A stretch of 64,000 nucleotides of DNA from Datisca glomerata (GCA_003255025.1 QANY01009317.1:248001-312000), one strand, 5' to 3'. Shown: positions 23,308-33,716, numbered from the stretch's first letter. The notes: a model not told the origin generated them from the sequence alone. A program made the numbers and translations.

Positions 23308-23375
23308 TTTCCCCAACCGTTGATGTGTCAAGGGATGTGTCTTCACATGTGTTACAAATTGTAATCCATGTGAAG

Positions 23376-23482
23376 GGATCCGGATCATCTGTACCCAATA
23401 GCATGTCCCATCATATGTCTACCATTTTTTATTGGTGGGACATGTGATGGGAAATACCATTGGGGACAGATGATTTGAATCC
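23376..23482. mobile_element. 107-bp MITE with long inverted repeats
   Basis: Left arm GGATCCGGATCATCTGTACCC and right arm, read in reverse complement, GGATTCAAATCATCTGTCCCC, continue as CAAT(A/G)G and CCCATCA-type words for about 38 bases each. It is absent at the same point in the right LTR of element A (near 26,090). Flanks CATGTGAAG (23,367-23,375) and CATTTGAAG (23,483-23,491) form a 9-bp duplication with one difference, the size made by Mutator-type transposases. It has no coding capacity and no known family assignment. Confidence 0.85.
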
Positions 23483-23738
23483 CATTTGAAGGGATGTAAT
23501 ATAATTTTCAATGAATCAGTTTTTAAGAAAAGTTTTCTGGGAACAATCTTCAAGAGAAAAATTTGGTTTGCTTCGGCGAACAATTTTTAAAAGCAAAAAT
23601 ATGAGTTAGTTTTTATATAATTTTATTCGAGCTCTCACCCGCTCGTGATTTTGGTTAACTGTTCGAACAATAACAAAGAAGGCTATGAGGTTTCATTTTT
23701 TATTGTCACGCTATAAAATGTATTTTTTCTAATCCATC

Positions 23739-23746
23739 TATAAATA
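23739..23746 (+). promoter_or_regulatory. TATA box of the element A LTR
   Basis: TATAAATA, about 60 bases before the LTR end. The right LTR has TATAAATA at the matching position (near 26,340). It would position transcription start in the retrotransposon LTR. Confidence 0.65.
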
Positions 23747-23804
23747 GGTTGTTTCACGATTTTTTCAAGATCCTATTTTTTCTGTTGTGTTGATTCCTTC
23801 GATT

Positions 23805-23816
23805 GGTATCAGAACA
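23805..23816 (+). other. Primer-binding site of element A
   Basis: TGGTATCAGAAC differs by one base from TGGTATCAGAGC, the complement of the initiator tRNA-Met 3' end used by plant copia elements. Confidence 0.85.
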
Positions 23817-24664
23817 AATATTTTGAATTATTCGAGAAATGTCTTGAAAATTTTAAATGATATTTTTTTATATTCCTTTGCATAACCCTTTTAGATTTTA
23901 TGTGTACATTTTTATGGTTATGTAATTAGAGGGACAATCTATGAAGAGATTGTTTTCCCTTTAGGATTCGTATTTAATTTTCATAGATTCTTATAAATTT
24001 TCTTCAAGAAAGTTAGGATTGTTATAATTTTTTTTTTGTATCAGGTGGAGATTGAAACGATGTGAAAGGAGTATTGAAAGATAGTTGAAAGTCACGTCCG
24101 CGTAGAAGTGGCTGCCCGGTGACAGGTTCAGTATTTAGATCATAACTTTCAGATCCGATATCAGATTGAGGCGATTCAAAATCTCTTGGAAAGATAACTC
24201 AAAAAACGGAATGTTGTGTTTCACGAAAAAGACCATATTCGGAAATTTTCCGTCAAATTTGAGTCTGAATTCAACATATCGGGGATTGATGAGAATTTTC
24301 TGTTTTTCTGGTTTGATTCATTGGAACGAAATCAATCTCGTGAGCCAGTGGGTGATGGTCGATGGTGACCAGCGGGTGCAACCCATGGTGAGATCAAGGG
24401 TGTCAACAAGCAGTAGGCGGTTCCAGTGCCAGGAATCGATCTTAGCTTATCTTGAAGATCAATTTTTTAATTTAAATTTAGATAGATTAGGGTTATGCAA
24501 GGCTATGATATATTTTAAATATTTATTTTTTATGCCCTTCTATTTTGTTTATTATATTTTATGCCTAGCATGCTTTAATAATTTTATTCTATGCACATCA
24601 CATTTAGATATCATCTGAATTTATGTTTTTAAAAAGACAAGCGTTTGTGATTGCATATGAAGAT

Positions 24665-24680
24665 ACAATTAAGCATAATT
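24665..24680. repeat. LINE target duplication, left copy
   Basis: ACAATTAAGCATAATT, identical to 25,252-25,267. Confidence 0.95.
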
Positions 24681-25251
24681 TTTTTTGTCAAAAAAGAAGG
24701 GGTGAAAACACCCTAGCAGAAAGCCATTCATTAATAAAAGATAATTACATAAAATCAAAGGGAATACCCCAGGGCCACAAGAAGGAAAGACGCATGACTG
24801 GAAAAGGAAATCTGTAGGCTGGAACCTCCTTAGCACCCCCATCATCTAACCTAGACCAGCCAAGATCAAAAAGAAATTTGGAAGGTACACCACAGACGGA
24901 TCCTCAACCAGAAATCACACGAAAAGTCCCCTAGCTAGCCTCGTTAAAACTTTAGCTGGAAAAAACCCATGTGGGGAAAATCCAGAAAAGAAAAAAGAGT
25001 ATTAGCCAATAACAAATTAGGAAAAAATGAAACTAAAAACAGACAAGAAACTATCCTCAGAAGCCATTAACACAATTTCATCTTGAGACGTCATACCCAA
25101 TCTGGCACAATCGTGAGCGGGCTGGTTAACTTCCCTGGAACAATGAGCGACCGAAGTACTATTGAACCGCTTAGTGAGGTGAAGAATATCGGAAACAATA
25201 GGTGCAATATCACGAGAAGCATGTTTATCTACATTCTTGTTGTGGATATCA
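24681..25251 (-). mobile_element. 5'-truncated LINE insertion with target duplication
   Basis: Oriented on the minus strand. Its 3' end is the T-run plus TTTGTCAAAAAAG at 24,681 (a poly(A)-side tail). Its 5' end is at 25,251 inside the RNase H-like domain; SVAHCSREVNQPAHDCARLG on the minus strand is the conserved end of that domain (about 25,180-25,100). The 3' untranslated region includes AGCTAAAGTTTTAACGAGGC and a GAATGGCTTTCTGC block typical of plant L1 elements. A 16-bp duplication, ACAATTAAGCATAATT, flanks it at 24,665-24,680 and 25,252-25,267. This is target-primed reverse transcription with 5' truncation. Confidence 0.95.
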
Positions 25252-25267
25252 ACAATTAAGCATAATT
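25252..25267. repeat. LINE target duplication, right copy
   Basis: ACAATTAAGCATAATT, identical to 24,665-24,680. Confidence 0.95.
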
Positions 25268-25844
25268 GATTAGGGTATAAAATGTCTAACACTAGAAGCA
25301 TGTTATTAGTTTTTATTTAAATATAATTTTTAATTTTAATAATCTCGCTATATATTTAATATGCCGTTAATTAAATTGTGAGATTATTAGAATGTAGATA
25401 AAATTATATTAACTTAAACATAATACTAATTGAGCATACTTGTTTAATCAAAGTAGGTTGCTAAAGATTAGGTTGGGTAATTACCTAATGTCACTTAGTA
25501 ACTCATGGTAATAAAAACTCACATAATTTAGAAAATTAAGTGAGAGCGATATTCTTAATCAAAACTCACGGTCTCCATTATTGGATCATAGTAAGATGCC
25601 AGGATATCTTGTCTTCAATCTTAAAAGCTCCCTAAAGGTGGGTATGTGAAATATCATATATTATAACTATGGTCTTTGTAATGGTCACATTGATAAGTGA
25701 ATAATTAGAAACGATCTGTCTAAGCTGGAGTTGTCAACTTGTCACAAGTCTGAGGGTGAAATAATGGTATACACTTGAGTTGTTTTGCAGTATCCCGCCG
25801 AAGCGGTTGACAACGTGACCATTACGAAGATATTAATACTAGAT

Positions 25845-26402
25845 TAGTAGGATTGTGACGAGACTTGTTTAATGAACAAATGACTCAACATGGATAACCT
25901 ATAGTCAATCAAGTGGTCTAAAACTAGTTCTATTTTTTTCTAAAAATGTCAAAGGTTAATTAAAATTAATTTATTTTATTGATTGAATTTATTTATTTAA
26001 AAAAAAAAGACAAACGGTTGGGAATTTTTCCCAACCGTTGATGTGTCAAGGGATGTGTCTTCACATGGGTTAAAAATTGTAGCCCATGCGAAGAGATGTA
26101 ATCTAATTATAACTGAAGTAATTTTTAAGAAAAGTATTCGAGACAGATTTTTTTCTGGAAGAAATTCTGCATTCGCTGAACGATTTTTTTAAGCAAAAAG
26201 ATGAGTTAGTTTTTTATGTAATTATATTCGAACGCTCACATGTTCGTGATTTTTGTTGACGGTTCAAAAAATAGTAGAGAAGACTATGAAGTTTCATTTT
26301 CGATCGTCACGCTACAAAATGTACTTTTTCTAATCCATTTATAAATAAGTTGTTTCTCAAATTTTTCAAGAACTTATTTTTTCCGCTGCGTTGGTTCATT
26401 TA
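25845..26402 (+). repeat. Element A right LTR with 1.15-kb internal deletion
   Basis: Starts TAGTAGGATTGT (the first bases of the left LTR, TGTTAGGATTGT) and passes directly to GACGAGACTTGTTTAATG, which in the left LTR lies at 16,461. ATTGT is present at both ends of the missing segment (15,302-15,306 and 16,456-16,460). The rest matches the left LTR and shows the empty sites of both CACTA and MITE. At 26,013-26,039 there is a palindrome, AACGGTTGGGAA and its complement around TTT. Confidence 0.8.
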
Positions 26403-26560
26403 GTTTCTATTACTCGACTTTGACATATGCGTTTGGGACACACGGATGAAAAGTCATTGGATGGATTTGTGAGGCAAAGGTGCCAAGACAGGGAAAAACT
26501 AGACTTTCGTGTGCATTGTGTCCCGAAGAAACAATTGTTTAGGATTGAGATATCAAAGAA
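26403..26560 (+). pseudogene. Copia-B gag-pre-integrase block
   Basis: After the element A end the plus strand reads TRL, a stop in place of the usual Trp, then HMRLGHTDEKSLDGFV, KLDFRVHCVPKKQ. This is the copia gag-pre-integrase zinc-binding block (HxxLGH...C..C; one Cys here reads as Arg). It resumes the protein left at 15,289. Confidence 0.88.
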
Positions 26561-26570
26561 TGCCTCAATT

Positions 26571-27439
26571 ATGTTTGAAATGTGGAAAATTGGATCCTGA
26601 TATTTATTTGGAGTAATCTTTAAATTATAATGCAATCTACTTTACATATAATCTTAATTTGTAATCTTTTGAGATAATTAAATTGTAACAGAAATTAAGA
26701 ATAACCTTAATTTACAATGCAATTGTAATTCTAATATCAAACAAAGTTATTTCCATACCCTTATATGAAATATAGCAAAACCTACTTCTTTTGTTCACTC
26801 TCTCATTTTATTAGTTTATTTAAAATTAACTTTGTTAAACTTTAATTTAGCATTACTAGTTTATTTAAATATTTACAAAAACTAATTAAAAAATAAATTG
26901 TATGTCAAAATATATTTTCATTATCTCTCTCATATTATTAATTGATTAAAATTAAATTTAATAAGGTTTAGTCTACCATTATTTAATTTATTTGAATACT
27001 AACAAAAATATTTAAAATTAACGTTAAAATTGCACATCATAATATTATTAAATAATATATAACTTAAATGACATGTAAGTAAATTTTTATTGTTTATACA
27101 AATTTCCAACAAAATTTAACTTATACCAAATATAACAATAATAAGTTATCACACATAATTTCATAGATTACTATATACAACCAACACTAATCATATTTTG
27201 TCTAACAATTGAATTATCAGCAATTGAATTATGACGATCATTCTAAATTATGTGAACAAAACGAGTCTAAAGATCCTGGTGGTGAGGACAAATCAGGAAG
27301 AACGTGCTAGAAAAAACAAATAGGAAAATGAGGCTAAAAAAATAAATCAAATCGTGCAAAGCAATTGTTAACAGAGAAATGGGAAAAAAATGAATTTAGG
27401 AGTGGAAGATATGAAGGAAGGATAAGGATATATAACATG
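26571..27439. other. AT-rich spacer
   Basis: No coding signal. Words such as TTACAATGCAATTGTAATTC near 26,712 and AACAATTGAATTATCAGC near 27,205 hint at a small AT-rich MITE, but no matching terminal repeats could be aligned with confidence. Confidence 0.35.
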
Positions 27440-29678
27440 CGTCGCAACATGCATGCGACGCGGAGCGATGATTGAAAAATTATTTTTTGAAAAAAAAAAT
27501 TCAGAGTCGCCACCAATCATTTTAGGGTGTGATTGATCACCCAATTTTAAAGTTGGTTCGGGGGTCATTTGCGTGTGGGGAATGTATTAGCACCCTACAA
27601 CATCCATTATGAAAAATGGTTACCAAATTTAATCAAATACTATCCAAATTTTTCTTTTTAAATAGTGTTATAGAAATTAAATTTTGAATGTCTCATTTGG
27701 TACATTTTGTATTATAAAAATGAGCAAATAAACGACCTTCAACGGGTGGTACAAAGACCATTAAAAAAATTATTATTTTTTAACCAAATCGTTATTGGAG
27801 TTACTCTCGGTATCCTAAAATCAACTCCTCACCTCGGTAGTTTGAAAAATTTGGTATCTCAAAAATTATAAATTCCGTCATTGGATTTTTTTTAGTGAAA
27901 TCTAAATAAAGAAATTAACAATATTTAAATCAAATTGTTATGGTTTTAATTTACGAGCATCAACTCTAATTATAAAAGAATAAAATAATAATCACATACA
28001 ACCGTGACATATGAAAATAATACATAAATAAATCAGAAGAGATAACAACTAAAAATAAAAATAATAATAATGGAAAGGAATGTTAGAGATGATAAATTTA
28101 AAAAAATAATATGTAGAGTGAAAATAATGAAACGGACGTGAAATAATTAAAAAATATATATAAAAATAAATTAAAACAAACTAATAATATCTACTGAAAA
28201 ATATAGAAAAAATAAACAAACACAAAAAAACAAAAAACAAAAATAAAATGCAAAAAAAACAAAATCACTCAAAAAAGAATTAAAATACAATTTTTTTATA
28301 GAGGGTGATGTCACCCTCTGCCTTTTTTTTAATTTTCATTTTTTTATATATGTATATATAATTATTTATTAAATAAATTTTTTATGTGTAAAATAAATTA
28401 ATCTATGAAAAATGCTTAATTTCATACATAATTAATGACCATGTTTTTTTTACTACATGGTTTATTAATTATCATTTTTCATTTCTTTACCCAATACTAA
28501 TCAAATAACAAAAGAATGATCATGAATGGTAACTAATTTAAACAAGTGTCACTAAAAATAAATAAATAATTTTGTTTGGGATATAAATATACCATTTTTT
28601 ATTTTGGACTATTTAATTCACTAATTATCATTTTTCCTTTCTTCTTTCATTACTAGGAATGATCATGGATGGTAACTAGTTTAAACAAGTATCACTAAAA
28701 AAATCTATAAAACTTTCAAAATAAAATAATTTTTGTATGGTATATAAATATACCATTTTTTTTATTTTGGACCACTTAGTTCACTAATTACCATTTTTCT
28801 TTTCTTCCTTCATTACTAGGAATGATCATGGATGGTAACTAGCTCAAACAAGAGTCACAAAAATGATGGTAAAAAATTAAAAAGAAAATAAGAGAAGACT
28901 TGTAAGATCATAAAAAAAATCAAAGCTTAAATATATGCATAATCTTGTATAGAGGTTTTACTCTCTATTTTATGTAATTTTATGTATGAGAAATTATCAT
29001 AGTAGATCTTTTCATCAAATGTACACTTTCAACCCATTAAATGATTGATTCACATTGAGTTAATTTTACACCCCTTAAAATTTTATCATCATTCTCATTG
29101 ATTTAGTTGATGACAAAAAAATCTCATTATCAAAGTTGTAGAGAAATAAACAATATATGAAAATAAAACTTAATATTAAGAGTAGGAGAAAGGATAAAGA
29201 ATGAGCAAACAAACCTATATATGAAAAATGAAACAAAGAAATATTAAATACATGAGTATGAAGAAGATAGATGATCAATTAGAATAAACTATTGTATGCT
29301 AAAATGCAAGAGATTTGAACTATCTTAATAAAAAAAATGAGAAGATGGAAGATGAATAGAAATGAAAACTCTCATTCTTTCTCTTTTTCACTATTTTTTC
29401 AAGACATCTTTTTATCTCTCTAAAATCCTTTCTCTTTCTCACTCTTCAAATCTCCCCTTTCAAGTGAAGCCCGCCCCTCTATTTATAGGCAAACTTAGAG
29501 CTTCACTTTTTAAATTAAGTCTTTTTGTTCTTTTTTTTTTATTTATAGTCCTTGGACCAATCTTCTTATTTTTAGGAATTTGACTATTTTTCAAATCATA
29601 CACATAGTCTTAGACTAGTGTATGGGCAAAAAAAAAATATTTTTAAACTATTAGACTGGACAAAATATGGTATTTACA
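27440..29678 (-). repeat. Gypsy-1 3' LTR
   Basis: Plus-strand limits: GTCGCAACATGCATGCGACG at 27,441 and TATTTACA at 29,678. The minus strand starts TGTAAATACC. It matches both gypsy-2 LTRs (GAGTCGCCACCAATCAT, TTCGGG(G/A)GTCATTTG, ACTTAGTTCACTAATTA-type and ACATAGTCTTAGACTAGT blocks). A minus-strand TATA-like CTATAAATAG is at 29,479-29,488. GAATGATCATGGATGGTAACTAG recurs near 28,656 and 28,820 in an internal duplication of about 165 bases. Confidence 0.88.
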
Positions 29679-29820
29679 GCTGCCCTCCTTTGTTCACGCT
29701 TCTAAACTTAGAAGGTGTACAAATGTGTAGATAAGTATTTTGATCGAGAAAAAACTATATAGATAAAAGAAATAGAAACCTCGAATTATTCGGGTTCTAA
29801 AATGATAGAACTTATGAAAT
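29679..29820 (-). other. Gypsy-1 polypurine tract and start of 3' region
   Basis: On the minus strand AACAAAGGAGGGCAGC lies directly before the LTR start TGTAAATACC, matching AACAAATGGGGGCAGC in gypsy-2 (55,552-55,567). This is the plus-strand priming site. Confidence 0.7.
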
Positions 29821-30658
29821 GAACCTGGATAGACACAGGCTTTGACCTCGACCCAGTTCGGGTTCGATTTAACCCTATAAATTGAAACGGACCAGGCGCT
29901 AACATCGGGCTTCGACCGCGACAAAGTCGGGTTTGATTTAACCTAAGACAAAGAAAGGAAATGGACCTGGATAGACGCAGGCTTTAACCTCGACTTGATG
30001 CGGGTTTGATTTAACCATATTAATTGAAACAGACTAGGCGCTGACACCGGCTTCGACCGCGACAAAGTCAGTTCGATTTAACCTAAGATAAAGAAAGAGC
30101 GTGGACCTGGATAGACGCAGGCTTCGACTTCGAGTCGATGCGGGTTCAATTTAACCATATTAGTTGAAATGGACCAGGCGCTGACGCTGGGCTTCGACCG
30201 CGACAAAGTCGGGTTCAATTCAACCAAAGATAAAGAAATGACGTGGACCTGGATATAGGCAGGCTTCGACCTCGACTCGATGCGGGTTCGATTTAACCAT
30301 AGATAAAAAAGGGTGTGGACCTGGATAGACGCAGGTTTCGACCTCGAGTCGATGCAGGTTTGATTTAACCATATTAATCGAGATGGATCAGGCGCTGACA
30401 CCGGACTTCGACCGCGACAAAGTCAGATTCGATTTAACCAAAGATAAAGAAATGACGTGAACCTAGATATAGGCAGGCTTCAACCTCGACTCAATGCAAG
30501 TTCGATTTAACCATATTAATTAAAATGGACCAAACGCTGACACCAGGCTTTGATCCCGACAAAGTCATATTCGATTTAACCAAGATATTTGAAAGGAAAC
30601 GGACCTGGATAGACGTAGGCTTCGACCTCGACTCAATTGAGGTTTGATTTAACTAAAG
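29821..30658. repeat. Tandem array in the gypsy-1 3' region, ~140-bp unit of two half-units
   Basis: The word GACCTGGATA or a variant occurs near 29,822, 29,964, 30,104, 30,244, 30,318, 30,459 and 30,602, spacings of about 142, 140, 140, 74, 141 and 143. Each full unit has half A (CCTGGATAGACGCAGGCTTCGACCTCGAC...) and half B (GACCAGGCGCTGACACCGGGCTTCGACCGCGACAAAGTC...), both ending GGGTTCGATTTAACC, so the unit itself came from an older duplication. The 74-bp step is a lone half A. GC content is well above the surroundings. Tat elements are known for such 3' arrays. Confidence 0.93.
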
Positions 30659-31530
30659 ATGTTGAAATGATATTTAATCTGATATTTACAAGTTTCATAT
30701 GGTGCAAGAGCTAGACTAATGTAGGATCTAAATGTTGGAAAGTCATGTATGGATTTCGAAAGAATATCTTTAAATGATTCATGCACTTGAATTGCATCAA
30801 AACAAATCTATATGATGCATGTCTATGGTTGTAATTATTGAATATAAATGCAAAGTAGTGATTTTGAGTGCATGCATCCGATGCATGATTGAAAACATTT
30901 GTAGAAAACTATTTGATAATTTTTTTTAAAGTTGACTAATGTCGCCATATCCTTCACCCTTCAAATCAATCACTTGGCCTAAGATCATGGACTCGCAATG
31001 AAGTATCGAGCATACTTTCAAGAAAATGATGCACCCTTATTCATTGGTTTGTGACCCAGTATTCGGCTTCACGTCGATGATGAAGAAAAGTGAATAATTT
31101 CTCCACATTTTGCTTCTTTTTTGTGTTTTAATTGCAATCCTCCAACCGTGCTTTAGCCTTCGTTATGTGCATACTGACTTTCTCGTGGTGACTTTTCAAA
31201 TTTCACCAAATACTCAGACCGTCTTTCTTAGTTCCTATTCTTTTTTTTTAATTAGCTTTTACCTAATCAAGTTTATGCTTCTGAGTTAGGTCAGGAGTAA
31301 TTAATGATATCTTAGAATTCAGAGGAATAAGAAATAATGGAAATAAGGAGAAGATGAAGTATATGTATTTGTCAACTGAGAAAGAAAAAAAGGCTCTTCA
31401 TTGATGATGAATAATGTTTACAAACGATGATTTGGAAGAAGAAAAAAAATATGGAAGAAGAATTTCTCCAGTATTCGAGACAACTTTTTTTAAACATTTT
31501 TTTTCCTAACTTCATTTTCCCATACTTAGA
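30659..31530 (-). other. Gypsy-1 3' untranslated region between array and integrase
   Basis: Non-coding. Matches gypsy-2 near 56,200-56,400 (GCATGTCTATG, TCATGCACTT(G/T)AATTG(C/T)ATCAAAACAA). No open frame with a domain. Confidence 0.7.
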
Positions 31531-31534
31531 GTGG

Positions 31535-32900
31535 TTAAATGAAGTACTTATTGACTGTATCAGAATTAAGTGTATGCGATAAATCATCTCCATCCATATT
31601 TGTTAGCATGAGAGCTCCTCTAGAGAAAGCATTCTTGACAATGAAAGATCCTTCATAATTTGGGGTCCACTTCCCCTGAAGATCCTTTTGATATGGGAGT
31701 ATCTTTTTCAACACCAAGTCTCCTTCTCGGAAACATCGGGGACATAATTTTTTGTCGTATGCGTGCATCATTTTTTTTTATATAATTGCCCTTTACATAA
31801 TGCAGTCAATCTTTTTTCCTTGATGAAATTCAATTGCTCATATCGTGTTTGTACCCACCATGTTTCTTCTAATTTTTCCTCCATTAAGACTCTGAGGGGG
31901 GAATTTCCACCTCAATTGGAAGGACCGCTTCCATGCCATATACCAAAGAGAATGGCGTTGCCCCAGTTGATGTTCGAACTAATGTGTGGTACCCAAGTAG
32001 TGCAAATGGGAGCAGCTCATGCCAATCCTTATAAACCTCTGTCATATTCTCTATGATCCTTTTTATGTTCTTATTGGCTGCTTCCACTGCTCCGTTAATT
32101 TTCGGACGATAAGGAGATCCATAATGATGCTTAATTTTGAATTGCTCACATAATTCTTTCATCATCTTGTTATTTAAATTTGTCCCATTATCTGTGATTA
32201 TCCTTCTAGGTAGACCATATCGACAAATTATTTCCTTTTTAATGAGCTTAACAACCGCACTTCTGGTTACACTCGAATAAGAACATGCCTCCGCCCATTT
32301 GGTAAAATAATCTATAGAGACCAAAATGAACCGATGGGTATTAGAGGCTTTTGGTGTGATGGGACCAATGACGTATATACCCCACATAGAGAACGGCCAA
32401 GGGCGGACATGACATCAAAAGGGGATGCGGGTACGTTAATTTTATCCGCATAAATTTGACAATTATGGCATTTCTTGGCGTACTTGATGCAGTCAGATTC
32501 TAGAGTTAACTAATAATATCCTGCTCTTAAGATTTGTTTGGCCATCATATGTCCATTAGCATGAACACCAGAAATTCCATCGTGAACTTCCTCTATGATT
32601 TGATTTGCTTCCCTTGCATCAACACATCTTAAGAGCACCATGTTATGGTCTTTTGTAGAGTATTCCACCATTCAAGAAGAAACCCATGGACAATCTTCTA
32701 ATAGTGCGTTTATCATTCTCAGAAGCTTTGGATGGATATTCTCTATTCTTTATATACTGCTTGATGTCGTAATACCATGGTCTTATGTCTGGCTCTTCTC
32801 CAATACTCATACAGTGAGCAGGAAAATCTCACTTCTCAATTTTTATAGGTTGCACTTCTTTCTTAAAGTCTGCGGCGAACATGGATGCTAGAGTTGCCAG
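31535..32900 (-). pseudogene. Gypsy-1 integrase
   Basis: Minus strand from about 32,900: GFFLNGG, LKMC-type H2C2 N-terminal domain (HDGISGVHANGHMMAKQI, CHNCQIYAD, in mixed frames), then a long open core at 32,387-31,884 with SIDYFTKWAEA, TDNGTNLNN and GAVEAANKN, giving the three catalytic positions D, D, E; then LLPFALLGYHT and SLVYGMEAVLPIEVEIPS-type end, and near 31,771-31,535 a C-terminal block (REGDLVLKK, GKWTPNYEGSFIV). The core of about 167 residues is uninterrupted, but the N- and C-terminal parts are in other frames. Confidence 0.93.
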
Positions 32901-33280
32901 TGCATCTGTAATTTGATTATTCTCTCTGGGTATATGGTCAAATGAGATCACTTCAAAAGTTTGGCTTAACTTAGTTAAACATTTTTTGTAAGGTACCAGC
33001 TTGGAGTCTCTAGCTTCCCATTCCCCGTTTAGTTATCGTATCACCAATAACGAATCTCTGGCACTTGAAGCTTTCTTATCTTTATATCATAAGCTTCTTG
33101 AATTCCCATGAAACATGCCTCATATTCTGCCACATTGTTTGTGCAGTCAAAGCATTGTTTTACCGTGAATGAGAAAAACTTTCCCTCAAGAGATATGAGG
33201 ATTACCCAAATTCCATGTCCTACATCATTAGATGCGCCATCAAATAACATTGTCCACAATTCTGGATCCATAGATTCTCC
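32901..33280 (-). pseudogene. Gypsy-1 second RNase H (aRNH type)
   Basis: ELWTMLFDGASNDVGHGIWV, then FTVKQCFDCTNNVAEYEACF, on the minus strand at 33,271-33,100. FDGA.N and NN.AEYEA hold the first Asp and the Glu of an RNase H fold distinct from the one attached to RT. In plant Ty3/gypsy elements this extra domain sits between the RT-linked RNase H and integrase and marks the Tat lineage. The later GDS block (about 33,050) is degenerate (PEIRYW). Confidence 0.9.
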
Positions 33281-33369
33281 TTCATATTTTTAATATGACT
33301 GATATGTTCTCATCAGGAAAATCAAACTTCATAAGCTCATAATCTTGCATTGGTTGATCTGCCAGAAAA

Positions 33370-33716
33370 TCAGCAAGTACACTTCATTTTATTGACTTTC
33401 TCGTGACATAGACAATATCATATTCCGTGAGCAACATTTTCCATTTAGAAATTCGCCCAAAAAGTGATGGCTTTTCAAAGATGTACTTCATTGGATCCAT
33501 CTTTGAAATTAACCAAGTGGTCTGGTATAACATGTGCTGTCTAAATCGATGAGCAACCCAGGCTAGTGTACAATATGTTTTCTCTAACATCGAATAATTA
33601 GCCTCATAGTTTGTGAACCTTTTGCTTAAATAGTATATTGCTTGTTCTTTCCTTCCAGAGGCATCGTGTTGACCAAGTACGCAACCCATGAATTTTTCTG
33701 TTACTGTAAGATACAA
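33370..33716 (-). pseudogene. Gypsy-1 RT-linked RNase H
   Basis: MYLTVTEKFMGCVLGQHD, QAIYYLSKRFTNYEANYS, LEKTYCTLAWVAHRFRQHML, IFEKPSLFGRISKWKMLLTEYDI on the minus strand. This is the RNase H domain directly after the RT thumb in Ty3/gypsy elements. About 110 residues remain open. A frame change joins it to RT near 33,700. Confidence 0.9.

Larger units (their letters stand above)
23308..23802 (+). repeat. Element A left LTR, part 2
   Basis: Continues the LTR after the CACTA element, starting TTTCCCCAACCGTTGATGTG, and matches 26,025-26,402 of the right LTR apart from the 107-bp MITE. It holds a TATA box and ends just before the primer-binding site; the terminal CA is degenerate (CTTCG). Confidence 0.85.
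23817..25844 (+). other. Element A internal region, non-coding
   Basis: Apart from the LINE insertion at 24,681-25,251, I found no gag, protease, integrase or RT motif. An open frame at 24,166-24,618 (150 codons) is a chance candidate: its second half is hydrophobic and AT-driven and shows no domain. The stretch 25,690-25,830 (CTGGAGTTGTCAACTTGTCAC, then CCCGCCGAAGCGG) is GC-richer than its surroundings and looks conserved in style, but I cannot name it. Confidence 0.6.
15295..26402 (+). mobile_element. Element A: non-coding LTR retrotransposon of copia type, with nested insertions
   Basis: Left LTR 15,295-23,802 (split by a CACTA element and a MITE), primer-binding site 23,805-23,816 (TGGTATCAGAAC, the initiator tRNA-Met type used by copia elements), a short internal region lacking gag and pol (split by a LINE), and a right LTR 25,845-26,402 with an internal deletion. 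Without its insertions the left LTR would be about 1.7 kb. The internal region has no recognisable copia domain, so the family would be non-autonomous and would depend on enzymes of other elements. Another LTR of this family starts at 63,348. Confidence 0.85.
13720..26570 (+). mobile_element. Old Ty1/copia (copia-B), split by element A
   Basis: LTR-like leader at 13,720-14,080, gag and protease at 14,098-15,289, then an 11.1-kb insertion, then the gag-pre-integrase block from about 26,403 to 26,560. The protein reading resumes after the insertion at the position where copia order expects it, just downstream of the protease-linked region, so the two halves were once contiguous. Integrase, RT and RNase H are missing to the right of 26,570. 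The LTR matches the fragment at 155-296. Confidence 0.85.

Noticed and set aside
23805..23816. tRNA-Met-like sequence as a tRNA gene
   Set aside because: Only the 12-base complement of a tRNA 3' end is present, at the position of a primer-binding site.
24166..24618. 150-codon open frame in the element A interior as a real gene
   Set aside because: No domain or compositional sign of coding; second half is AT-driven hydrophobic residues, and it lies between the primer-binding site and right LTR of a non-coding element.
26571..27260. AT-rich MITE pair
   Set aside because: Suggestive words but no matching terminal repeats or target duplication could be aligned by eye.
29821..30658. Regular direct repeats as a CRISPR-like array
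   Set aside because: Units are ~140 bp with related halves and no unique spacers; context is a plant retrotransposon 3' region.
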